Source of the DNA: Ramlibacter sp.
GTDB taxonomy: Bacteria; Pseudomonadota; Gammaproteobacteria; Burkholderiales; Burkholderiaceae_C
Direction: 5' to 3'
Assembly (NCBI GenBank): GCA_026785815.1
Contig: JAJAZH010000342.1
Location: 1 to 7,124, forward strand
DNA: 7,124 nt
Under the pieces are notes generated by a model, which made no database searches, was not told where the DNA came from, and saw only the letters and a program-made list of their open reading frames with translations. Each line of letters opens with the position of its first letter. Position 1 is the first letter of the stretch. A program made the position numbers and the translations under genes. This document shows, in pieces, positions 1-7,124 of this stretch.

Positions 1-182
1 GTCGCAACCATCGTGGAGGAAGCCCCGAGTAGCAGAGTGCGCAGCGGAAAGCGCCAGACTTGCATCCCGACCAGCAGGGGCAGCACGCCAGAGCCGAACA
101 TGGTGGTGGTCGCCACCAGGCCAACTTGGAACGCCCTGAAACCAAGCTCGAGCAGGTAGATTTCATCGACCGCCAGGCAGGC
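1..182 (-). CDS. possible partial ORF, hydrophobic protein, runs off left edge
   Basis: Directly after the hipA stop codon the same minus-strand frame stays open to the window edge, about 60 codons. Third codon positions are mostly G or C, as in the real genes here. The peptide is hydrophobic, including VATTTMFGSGVLPLLVGMQVW, which could be a membrane segment, followed by WRFPLRTLLLG. I do not recognise a family. Possible starts are GTG at 114-116 and ATG at 99-101, and neither has a convincing ribosome binding site. A CTG at 174-176 is less likely. It may be the N-terminus of a membrane protein gene, or a remnant of a gene interrupted when hipBA arrived. The other two minus frames and the plus frames give less protein-like translations. 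A chance open frame in GC-rich DNA cannot be excluded. Confidence 0.3.
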
Positions 183-1460
183 TCAGCCAGGCCGCTTGCG
201 CACCGGATGGGCCTGATGGATGCGTCGCCCCGCCGCAAATTCCCGGCGCTGCGCCCCGAGCCGGTCTCCGTCCAGGTACTGAGCAAGCAGCTGCAGGTCG
301 GCGTCGCGCACGCCCAGGTCACTGAAGTGGCGCTTCCAGCCGTCCACGCGCCTGGCGATCTCCTCGACGATGTCGCGCGCCGCGGCCGGCTTGAGTCCAA
401 AAGAGCGCACCTGCGACAGCGCGTTTGCCATGGTCGCTTCCGCACCCGAGTCGCCAACCGGCAGGGCCTGGTATCCCAGGCCCTGCGCCGACGGAACCAC
501 ATCGAACGCCGGGGCCAGCAGGTACGAGCCGTCCGCCTGGCGCAGCAAAGCGTGGTTTTTCTCGTGATCGTCGGTGTTGTCGATCAGGATGTTGAAGACC
601 ATCCTGCGAAACAGCTGCTCCTGCTCCTGCGCAATCGATGCCGCCGGCGCCAGCCGCCGCAGCAGCTGTGCCAACTGCGGATAGCCAAGGTCCTCTCCGG
701 CGGCAAGGAGGGCCACCTTCGCCGAGACGGCATGCAACCTGCGGGCGCCGACGCGGTCGAAGCGCCGGATCGCCACGGCGTGCCGGCCGTCCACGTCCAG
801 CGCGCGGGTCGGCGCCGCGTGGACACCGCAGGTCGCGGACAGCGTCATGGCAGCGTGCTCGATGAGTTCGGTATCCATGTCCTCGCCTTCCGAGAACTTC
901 ACCAGCCAGGGTGCCCCTTCGATCGACAGCAGCGACTTGGGGCGTGCGCCACCGAGGGAGACGCCGGGCCGCACCAGGCGGCGCTGCAGCTCGGGCACCG
1001 GTTCGTTGGCCAGCACCTTGCGCACGACCAGGGACATCTCAGCCAGGCTCGCAAGCCCCGGCAACGGCGCGGTAGCCCAAGGCTGATAGGCCTGGGCACT
1101 CCGGCTCACGCCGAGCGCACCGTAGCGGTCGTCGCCGGCGAACAGCAGGAACTCCAGGATCGACAGCCGACTGCATTGCTCGAATTGGCGGATCACGCGC
1201 TCGCCCCAGCGATCGGGACGGGCATCGTCGACGGCGCCCACCGCGACGTCCTTTTCCTTCGGCACGAACAGTTCAGCCGTCAGGGGCAGGTCTTCGCTCA
1301 GGGCGAACCCGTCCGTGAGCCAGCTGCGGTCGTATGTGAGGGCAACGGAGCGCTGGCCGGTGACCAGGCGCAACTCTCCGATCAGGCGCGGCTGCGCCGG
1401 ATCCCCGACCCACCACAGTGACAGCGGATCGCCCGGTGTGTACTGACTGGCTTCAGCCAC
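183..1460 (-). CDS. hipA: HipA-family Ser/Thr kinase toxin
   Basis: Toxin kinase of a type II HipBA toxin-antitoxin pair. Known HipA proteins phosphorylate translation components (GltX in E. coli) and cause growth arrest or persistence; the target here is unknown. From the GTG start the protein is 425 aa. Residues about 10-115 match the N-terminal subdomain fused in HipA. SLGGARPKS (168-176) is the glycine-rich loop, and S168 sits where E. coli HipA autophosphorylates S150. K188 in WLVKF is the likely ATP-binding lysine. RFDR lies at 233-236. NTDDHEKNH (295-303) holds the probable catalytic D298, and FDVVPS (319-324) holds the Mg-binding D320. All catalytic elements look intact. The TTG at 1514 would give 443 aa but overlaps hipB by 62 bp. 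The GTG at 1458-1460 overlaps the hipB stop by 8 bp, typical of translational coupling, so I prefer it. Confidence 0.93.
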   Translation of the reverse strand: MAEASQYTPGDPLSLWWVGDPAQPRLIGELRLVTGQRSVALTYDRSWLTDGFALSEDLPLTAELFVPKEKDVAVGAVDDARPDRWGERVIRQFEQCSRLSILEFLLFAGDDRYGALGVSRSAQAYQPWATAPLPGLASLAEMSLVVRKVLANEPVPELQRRLVRPGVSLGGARPKSLLSIEGAPWLVKFSEGEDMDTELIEHAAMTLSATCGVHAAPTRALDVDGRHAVAIRRFDRVGARRLHAVSAKVALLAAGEDLGYPQLAQLLRRLAPAASIAQEQEQLFRRMVFNILIDNTDDHEKNHALLRQADGSYLLAPAFDVVPSAQGLGYQALPVGDSGAEATMANALSQVRSFGLKPAAARDIVEEIARRVDGWKRHFSDLGVRDADLQLLAQYLDGDRLGAQRREFAAGRRIHQAHPVRKRPG

Positions 1461-1788
1461 CGCGGGCCCCGCGCGGCCGGTGGCGCTGTTCGGCGTCCCG
1501 GATGTCCGCCTCAAGGGCCGCGAGATCTTCTTTCGGATCGGCCACCTCGGCCAGGGCCTGGTGGCGTTTGACCATCCACAAGGCGGTGGCGTAAACCCCC
1601 ATCGAGACGCTTGGATCGCCCTTTTCCATCCGCATCAGGGTCGGGATGGACACCTGCATTCGTTCCGCCCACGCCTTAAGCGACTGCGAGCGACGCTTTC
1701 TTGCGGTTGCAAGGTCCTGACCCAGCCGACGCAGTGCAGCGGCGCTGGCAGCGGGAAGCGAATGAACGGCCGGGGACACCTGTGACAT
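1453..1788 (-). CDS. hipB: HipB-like XRE-family antitoxin and repressor
   Basis: 111-aa helix-turn-helix protein immediately upstream of and overlapping hipA. Residues about 22-72 form an XRE/Cro-type fold: a first helix LGQDLATARKRR, a second SLKAWAERMQ (36-45), and a recognition helix SIPTLMRMEKGD (47-58). The segment MGVYATALWM (63-72) is commonly seen in HipA-linked HTH proteins. The C-terminal 30 residues are charged and probably flexible (AEQRHRPRGARGG). By family knowledge HipB binds and neutralises HipA and represses the shared promoter. The ATG is preceded by no clear Shine-Dalgarno sequence, because AT-rich bases run up to the start codon, so weak or leaderless initiation is possible. 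The pairing with hipA makes the antitoxin role the best call; HipA binding itself is inferred from gene order. Confidence 0.88.
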   Translation of the reverse strand: MSQVSPAVHSLPAASAAALRRLGQDLATARKRRSQSLKAWAERMQVSIPTLMRMEKGDPSVSMGVYATALWMVKRHQALAEVADPKEDLAALEADIRDAEQRHRPRGARGG

Positions 1789-1836
1789 AACTTATATGTT
1801 AATTTAAGCTGTACTTTCATACAACTATACGTTAAC
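1789..1836 (-). promoter_or_regulatory. hipBA promoter with two operator-like sites
   Basis: This AT-rich stretch contrasts sharply with the surrounding GC-rich DNA. Read on the plus strand, two related near-palindromes occur: AACTTATATGTTAAT at 1789-1803 and AACTATACGTTAAC at 1823-1836. Their AAC...GTT cores have centres about 34 bp apart, roughly three helical turns. Promoter choices on the minus strand are TATAGT (1824-1829) as a -10 with no good -35, or TTGTAT (1819-1824) with a 17-bp spacer to TAACAT (1796-1801). The second would start transcription at or near the hipB ATG, giving a leaderless message. Either way an operator-like site overlaps the -10, which fits HipB autorepression. The sites are seen in the sequence; binding by HipB is inference. 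Confidence 0.5.
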
Positions 1837-1872
1837 AATGGCTCTGACGATCTGATATCGCGCCGTCGGTAG

Positions 1873-4113
1873 CTAGTTGCGCAAATCCGGGCTGTTGTTG
1901 GCTGCGGCCTGGGCCACGGCGTCGAGCGCGACTTCCACCATGGCCTGGTCCGACACCAGGCGCAGCCGCTGCGTCGCCACCAGCTGGTCGAGCAGGCGCC
2001 GCGTCATCGAATGGGTCTTGCCGGCAGCGTCGCTGAACATGTAGAGCGTGCCGTGCGGACTGGCCCAGGTCAGCTGCAGCCGGTTCCAGAGCTGGTCCAC
2101 CAGCATCTCGACCCAGGCTCCCGGCTGCAGGCCATCGTCGCCCAGTGTCGCCACTGCCTCCAGCCAGTCCGAACGTTGCGCTCCGGTTGCTCCCGGCTGG
2201 GTCTGCGGCTGGGTGGGGGCCGACTGCTCGGTCTGCATGAAGCCCGATTCCTGGGCCTCGCCCGGCGCCAGCCAGGGGCTGGAAGCGTCGCCGCTTTCGG
2301 TCGCGAACCAGCTGTCGAGTTCTTCCCGCGTGAGCGGCGCAGGCTGCGCCGCGGCCGGGACCAGCGCGCGCTGCTGCATGACGACCAGCAGGTCGACGAA
2401 GCGTTCGGTTTCGGACACCGGGTAGTCGATGCTCGCCAGTCCTTCCCGGACTTTCTCCAGCAGCCCGGGAGCGATGCGCGACAACCGCGAACGGTTGCCG
2501 GACGCCAACAGCGGCTGCGCGCTCCACAGCAGGTCGGCCAGCAATCCGTTGTAGCCCCCCGGGTCGGATGCCGCTGCGGGATCGGCCAGCCGCGCCTGCG
2601 CGATCACCTGGGCCCAGGGACCGGTCACGAAACCGGACACCTCGCGCGCCGCGCCGGCCACGTCAGGCCGGGCCCGCAGCTGCCGGCTGATCTTGCTGGC
2701 CAGCAGGTTGCGTTGCTCCGCGTGCAGCAGCGCCTGCACCGCCTTCTGCCGGTGCCGGCGCTCGCGCTGATGCGGCTCGCTCCAGGCTTCCTCGAGCGAA
2801 TCGAGCGCGAACTCGAACGGCTCGCCGCCAGGCACCCTGGCCGCAGCCAGGACCTCCACCGCCTGCTGCAGCGGCTCGTGGAAAGCGGCGAAGCCCGGCG
2901 CATCGACGGCCGACCAGGCCAGGCTGCGCTGCGTCATCTGTTCCAGCAGGCGGCGGGCCGGATGATTCTTGTCGCTGAAAAAGCGGGGATCGTCGAACAC
3001 CAGGCGCAGCAACGGCGGCTCGAGCGCGCGCACTGCCTGCTGGATCGGCGGCAGCAGCCGCGAGTCGCCGGCGATGTTCTCCACCATCAGGTTCACCACT
3101 TCCAGGCCGAGGGCCTGGCCGGGACTGGTCGCCGCCTGCCGCATCTGCTCGCGCACCGCAGCGATCCCGGTCAAGGGCGCGGACGGACCGGTCTCGCGTT
3201 GCAGCAGCCGCGACATCACCTGGTCGACCTGCTGCATCTCCTGCAGGGCTTCGAACGCCGCCGGCACGGTGACCGAGAACTCGGGCGGATTGCCTGCCGG
3301 GGCGCCGGCCTCGAACTCGCGCTCGAACTTCTCGGCGAACGAGTTGGCGCTGTGTTCGAACTGGCCGGACAGCAGCCGCCTCAGCTCGCGCATGTTGAGC
3401 AGCGCGCTGGGCGCGGGACCGCTCCCGCCCGTGGTCCGGCTCGCCGCTGCGGAAGCGTCGCGGCTGGGCGCCACGGTGTAGCCCGCGGGGACGACGCCCT
3501 GGTCGCGCAGCAGCTGCGACAGCTCGGCGTACAGGCGGGCCAGTTCCGGGCCGAGGTCTTCGCCCAGGTGCTGCATCCAGCGGTTGCGAACGCTGGTGGG
3601 GATGGGGCTTTGCATGGTGACCGTGCGCAGGGCGCGCACGAAGACGTCAGGCCGCAGCGGATTGCGTTCGGGCTGGACCGTTTGCAGGCCCTGCGCGGCG
3701 CACACCAGCGCCGTCAGATCCTTCAATTCGGCCTCCACCGCGTGCGCCACCGCCTGCTGGGTGCGCACCACGTCGACGCTCTCTTGCAGTTGCTCTTCGC
3801 CCATCAGCTCGAGCGAGTCGAAGCTCAGGGCCGAGGACCGCGACTTGGCGCCGGCGATCGCCTGCGCGAATTCGGCCAGCAACGCCTGCGGATAGGACTC
3901 GCACAGCGCTTCCTGATGCTTCATCAGGATCCGCGCGGCCTCGGTCAGCAGCTTTCGCTCCTGCGTCTCGTGCATCATCGTCGCCCGCTGCGCCATCGAC
4001 TTGACGCAGCGCGCCACCAGGCGCTGCATCAGCGTGTGTCCGCGGCTGGCCGCCTCCTTGATGCAGGACCGGTACAGCGCCGGGCTGGGCGTGTTCTGCG
4101 GAAGGGCGGACAT
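1873..4113 (-). CDS. DUF1631 family protein (746 aa)
   Basis: Complete member of the DUF1631 family, whose function is unknown; relatives are sometimes misnamed thymidine phosphorylase. Family-typical segments are seen: LSFDSLELMGEEQLQESV (97-113), RLYAELSQLLRDQGVVP (193-209), LVFDDPRFFSDKNHPARRLL (371-390) and LLHAEQRNLLA (462-472). Residues 1-210 and 240-580 are predicted to be mainly helical and charged. A low-complexity linker (about 581-662, rich in Q, P, T and A) leads to a C-terminal module (663-735) containing LTWASPHGTLYMF (681-693) and HSMTRR (701-706). There is no signal peptide or membrane segment, so it is probably cytosolic. The ATG has AGG six bases upstream as a modest ribosome binding site. 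It lies 64 bp after ettA and is paralogous to the gene at 5918. The C-terminal module looks like a small beta-rich domain, but I cannot name its ligand. Confidence 0.9.
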   Translation of the reverse strand: MSALPQNTPSPALYRSCIKEAASRGHTLMQRLVARCVKSMAQRATMMHETQERKLLTEAARILMKHQEALCESYPQALLAEFAQAIAGAKSRSSALSFDSLELMGEEQLQESVDVVRTQQAVAHAVEAELKDLTALVCAAQGLQTVQPERNPLRPDVFVRALRTVTMQSPIPTSVRNRWMQHLGEDLGPELARLYAELSQLLRDQGVVPAGYTVAPSRDASAAASRTTGGSGPAPSALLNMRELRRLLSGQFEHSANSFAEKFEREFEAGAPAGNPPEFSVTVPAAFEALQEMQQVDQVMSRLLQRETGPSAPLTGIAAVREQMRQAATSPGQALGLEVVNLMVENIAGDSRLLPPIQQAVRALEPPLLRLVFDDPRFFSDKNHPARRLLEQMTQRSLAWSAVDAPGFAAFHEPLQQAVEVLAAARVPGGEPFEFALDSLEEAWSEPHQRERRHRQKAVQALLHAEQRNLLASKISRQLRARPDVAGAAREVSGFVTGPWAQVIAQARLADPAAASDPGGYNGLLADLLWSAQPLLASGNRSRLSRIAPGLLEKVREGLASIDYPVSETERFVDLLVVMQQRALVPAAAQPAPLTREELDSWFATESGDASSPWLAPGEAQESGFMQTEQSAPTQPQTQPGATGAQRSDWLEAVATLGDDGLQPGAWVEMLVDQLWNRLQLTWASPHGTLYMFSDAAGKTHSMTRRLLDQLVATQRLRLVSDQAMVEVALDAVAQAAANNSPDLRN

Positions 4114-4125
4114 GGGTTACCTATG

Positions 4126-4177
4126 CTGGGTCCCTGCCCCCGCCTGCGCGGGGGCAGGCTCTGCGGCGGGGATGACG
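4126..4177. repeat. REP-like palindromic element with strong hairpin
   Basis: Fills most of the 64-bp gap between ettA and the DUF1631 gene and abuts the ettA stop codon. It contains an 11-bp perfect stem (4133-4143 with 4148-4158) around the 4-base loop CTGC, followed by GGCGGGGATGACG. The flanks GTCCC and GGGGATGAC resemble the intergenic palindromes common in Xanthomonadaceae. No T-tract follows the stem on either strand, so it is not a standard intrinsic terminator. In the message the stem would end about 20 bases before the DUF1631 start codon, so it could limit read-through or protect the 3' end of the ettA message. Only one copy is present in this window, so membership of a repeat family is inferred from the motif. 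Confidence 0.6.
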
Positions 4178-5839
<1,662 letters not shown>

Positions 5840-5872
5840 AGCTTTTCTTGAAAGGGGGTTGCGGTTGCAAAG

Positions 5873-5887
5873 GGTCGATTATCGACC
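5873..5887. promoter_or_regulatory. 15-bp perfect inverted repeat upstream of ettA
   Basis: GGTCGAT and ATCGACC form perfect 7-bp arms around a single T. The palindrome lies 34 bp upstream of the ettA start codon and spans the proposed -10 box (GATAAT on the minus strand). The position suits a repressor site. The arms are short and the one-base loop is poor for an RNA hairpin, so a DNA-binding site is likelier than a terminator. No regulator is identified. Confidence 0.4.
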
Positions 5888-5906
5888 GCGCCCGCCCGCG
5901 TGTCCC
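5878..5906 (-). promoter_or_regulatory. candidate sigma70 promoter for ettA
   Basis: On the minus strand GGGACA (5901-5906) matches four of six bases of TTGACA. A 17-bp spacer separates it from GATAAT (5878-5883), which matches five of six bases of TATAAT. Transcription would begin near 5870, giving a leader of about 30 bases before the ettA ATG. It sits in the 78-bp gap between the upstream DUF1631 gene and ettA, where no intrinsic terminator is visible, so read-through from upstream is also possible. Confidence 0.45.
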
Positions 5907-5917
5907 TCCAGCCGCCT

Positions 5918-7124
5918 TCAAGCGTCGCGGTCGAGGCTGTTGCGCAGGGCCGCCTTGGCCACCTGGTCGAGGGCGTCGTCCATCACGTTGCGGTCGGCCA
6001 GGATCTTCATCAAGCCCTGGCCGCGCAGCCGCTCCAGCGTCCGCCGCGACATCGAGTGGGCCGAGCCGGCCAGCGAAGTGAACATGAACAGGGTGCCGTG
6101 CGGACTGGCCCAGGTCAGTTCCACCCGCAGCCAGCTCCCATTGACCATCAGTTCCAGCCAGGTGCCGGTGCGCAAATCCGCGGCGCCGACCGGCTCCGGC
6201 AACGGTTCAAGGGTTTGCGCTGGTTCCGGCAGCTCTTGCGGATCTTCTGGCAGGTAGGAGTCGGCCTCCTGGTAGCCGGCCTCTTCGGCCTCGCTGCCGG
6301 CGACCCAGGGTGAAGCGCGTGCGGCGGCGGTTTCCGGGACGGCGGCGGCTGTCTCCTCGCCGAACAGGTCGTCCAGGTCCCCCGGCGCCGAATCCGGGCT
6401 GGGGCTTGCGGCGCGGGCGGGGGCGGGGGCGCGGGCGAGGACTGGGGCTGGGGCGGGGGCGGGGGCTGGGATTCGCTTGGGCGCGGCCACGATCGTTACA
6501 GCTGCAGGGGCGGCGGTCACGGGCTCCTCGACCGCGGCCGGGACCGCATCGCCCTCGGCGGGCGGTCCATCGCGCACCAAAGCCGCGACGTCGATGTCCT
6601 TGCTGCCGTCCCCGGGCTGCCGGCCTTCGTCCAGCATGGACTGGTGCACCACGATCAGATTGTCGAAAAAGCGGGCCGTGAGCTCGGGCGGATAGTCGAT
6701 CTGGTTCAGGCCGTGCCGGAGCTTGCGCACCAGGCCTGGCAGCATCTGAACCAGCCGCTGGTTGCGGCCGCGGACCGCGCCGCCCTTTTGCACGGTCCAG
6801 ATCAGGTCATCGACAGCAGCCCGGTAGCCGAACGGATCGTCGGAGCCGTCAGCGCAGCTCAGTTGGGACTCGGCCACCACCTGGGCCCAGGAGCCGCGCA
6901 GGAAGTCCCCGACGAAAGGCGCGACATGATGCGCTACCACCGCTTCGCTGAAATCCACCGCCAGCTTCTGCGCCAGCAGGTTGCGCTGCTCGGCGTGCAG
7001 CAAGGCCCGCGCCGCCAGCTCGCGGCGGCTGCGCAGGACCTGGTCGTGCTCGCTCCACTGCGACTCGAGGTGATCGATCAGCTCGCCGAACACCTCTGCG
7101 TCCACCACCTTGCTGTCGAGCCAC
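5918..7124 (-). CDS. DUF1631 family protein, C-terminal part (5' end outside window)
   Basis: The frame is open through the right edge (codons for WLDSK precede the GTG at 7106-7108), so about 401 residues of a longer protein are visible. It aligns with the second half of the 746-aa protein at 1873-4113: ALLHAEQRNLLA, the GxWAQV block, GRNQRLVQMLPGLV, LNQIDYP, RFFDNLIVV, and the C-terminal module GTWLELMVNGSWLRVELTW with SPHGTLFMF and HSMSRR. By comparison the missing N-terminal part should be roughly 350-450 aa. Its linker is about 155 residues against about 80 in the paralogue, with a proline-alanine stretch and many acidic residues. The family function is unknown and the protein is probably cytosolic. 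It ends 78 bp upstream of ettA. Confidence 0.88.
   Translation of the reverse strand, partial: WLDSKVVDAEVFGELIDHLESQWSEHDQVLRSRRELAARALLHAEQRNLLAQKLAVDFSEAVVAHHVAPFVGDFLRGSWAQVVAESQLSCADGSDDPFGYRAAVDDLIWTVQKGGAVRGRNQRLVQMLPGLVRKLRHGLNQIDYPPELTARFFDNLIVVHQSMLDEGRQPGDGSKDIDVAALVRDGPPAEGDAVPAAVEEPVTAAPAAVTIVAAPKRIPAPAPAPAPVLARAPAPARAASPSPDSAPGDLDDLFGEETAAAVPETAAARASPWVAGSEAEEAGYQEADSYLPEDPQELPEPAQTLEPLPEPVGAADLRTGTWLELMVNGSWLRVELTWASPHGTLFMFTSLAGSAHSMSRRTLERLRGQGLMKILADRNVMDDALDQVAKAALRNSLDRDA
6413..6469 (-). repeat. low-complexity Pro-Ala coding repeat
   Basis: Short tandem repetition of GC-rich units (GGGGCG/GGGGCT on the plus strand) within the DUF1631 gene encodes PAPAPAPAP, a short spacer, then APAPARA. 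Such a stretch normally forms an extended flexible linker between domains. It is absent from the paralogue at 1873-4113. Repeat slippage in multiples of two codons would change its length without breaking the frame. Confidence 0.65.

Noticed and set aside
60..1421. Plus-strand open frame of 453 codons opposite hipA
   Set aside because: It is a shadow of hipA: high-GC codon bias removes stops from the opposite strand. The translation is rich in Arg, Gln, His and Ala with no recognisable domain, whereas the minus strand encodes a full HipA.
1461..1514. Upstream TTG start for hipA at 1514
   Set aside because: It adds 18 residues of low-complexity sequence and a 62-bp overlap with hipB. The GTG at 1458-1460 fits coupling and the family N-terminus better.
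1832..2527. Minus-strand open frame of 231 codons in another frame of the DUF1631 gene
   Set aside because: Its composition is rich in Ala, Arg and Gly as in an out-of-frame GC-rich translation, and it overlaps the C-terminal part of DUF1631, which is clearly conserved with the paralogue.
1873..4113. Annotation as thymidine phosphorylase
   Set aside because: This label is sometimes attached to DUF1631 proteins, but no nucleoside phosphorylase motifs are visible in the sequence.
4133..4158. Hairpin as an intrinsic terminator for ettA
   Set aside because: The stem is strong, but no T-run follows it on the minus strand. The REP-like interpretation fits better, though partial termination remains possible.
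7106..7108. GTG at 7108 as the start of the right-hand DUF1631 gene
   Set aside because: The frame remains open upstream to the window edge, and the paralogue shows that about half of the protein lies before this point.

Overview
The window is GC-rich DNA, and every gene I can support lies on the minus strand. The high-GC codon use, an EttA close to gammaproteobacterial versions, two DUF1631 proteins and a REP-like hairpin ending in GGGGATGACG together suggest a gammaproteobacterium, most likely Lysobacteraceae/Xanthomonadaceae (Lysobacter- or Luteimonas-like). That placement is inferred from family resemblance, not from a database search.

In the direction of transcription (right to left) the layout is as follows. 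The C-terminal half of a DUF1631 protein enters from the right edge (5918 to beyond 7124). A 78-bp gap with a candidate sigma70 promoter and a 15-bp palindrome follows. Next is complete ettA (4178-5839), an ABC-F translation factor. A 52-bp REP-like hairpin element fills most of the 64-bp gap after it. Then comes a complete second DUF1631 protein of 746 aa (1873-4113), clearly a paralogue of the first. An AT-rich 84-bp spacer carries two similar operator-like sites. The spacer leads into a two-gene hipB-hipA toxin-antitoxin operon (1453-1788 and 183-1460) with overlapping genes. The last 182 bases hold an open frame encoding a hydrophobic peptide that runs off the left edge.

The two DUF1631 genes and ettA look like resident chromosomal genes. 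The DUF1631 proteins are helical at the N-terminus with a separate C-terminal module on a flexible linker, and their function is unknown. The hipBA pair is a self-contained accessory module: HipA is a Ser/Thr kinase toxin with its catalytic residues visible, and HipB is the DNA-binding antitoxin and probable autorepressor. I do not see a clearly new defence or mobile system. The points most worth checking are the ettA gene sandwiched between DUF1631 paralogues, the conserved short motif and identical 26-bp block shared by those paralogues, and the paired sites before hipB.
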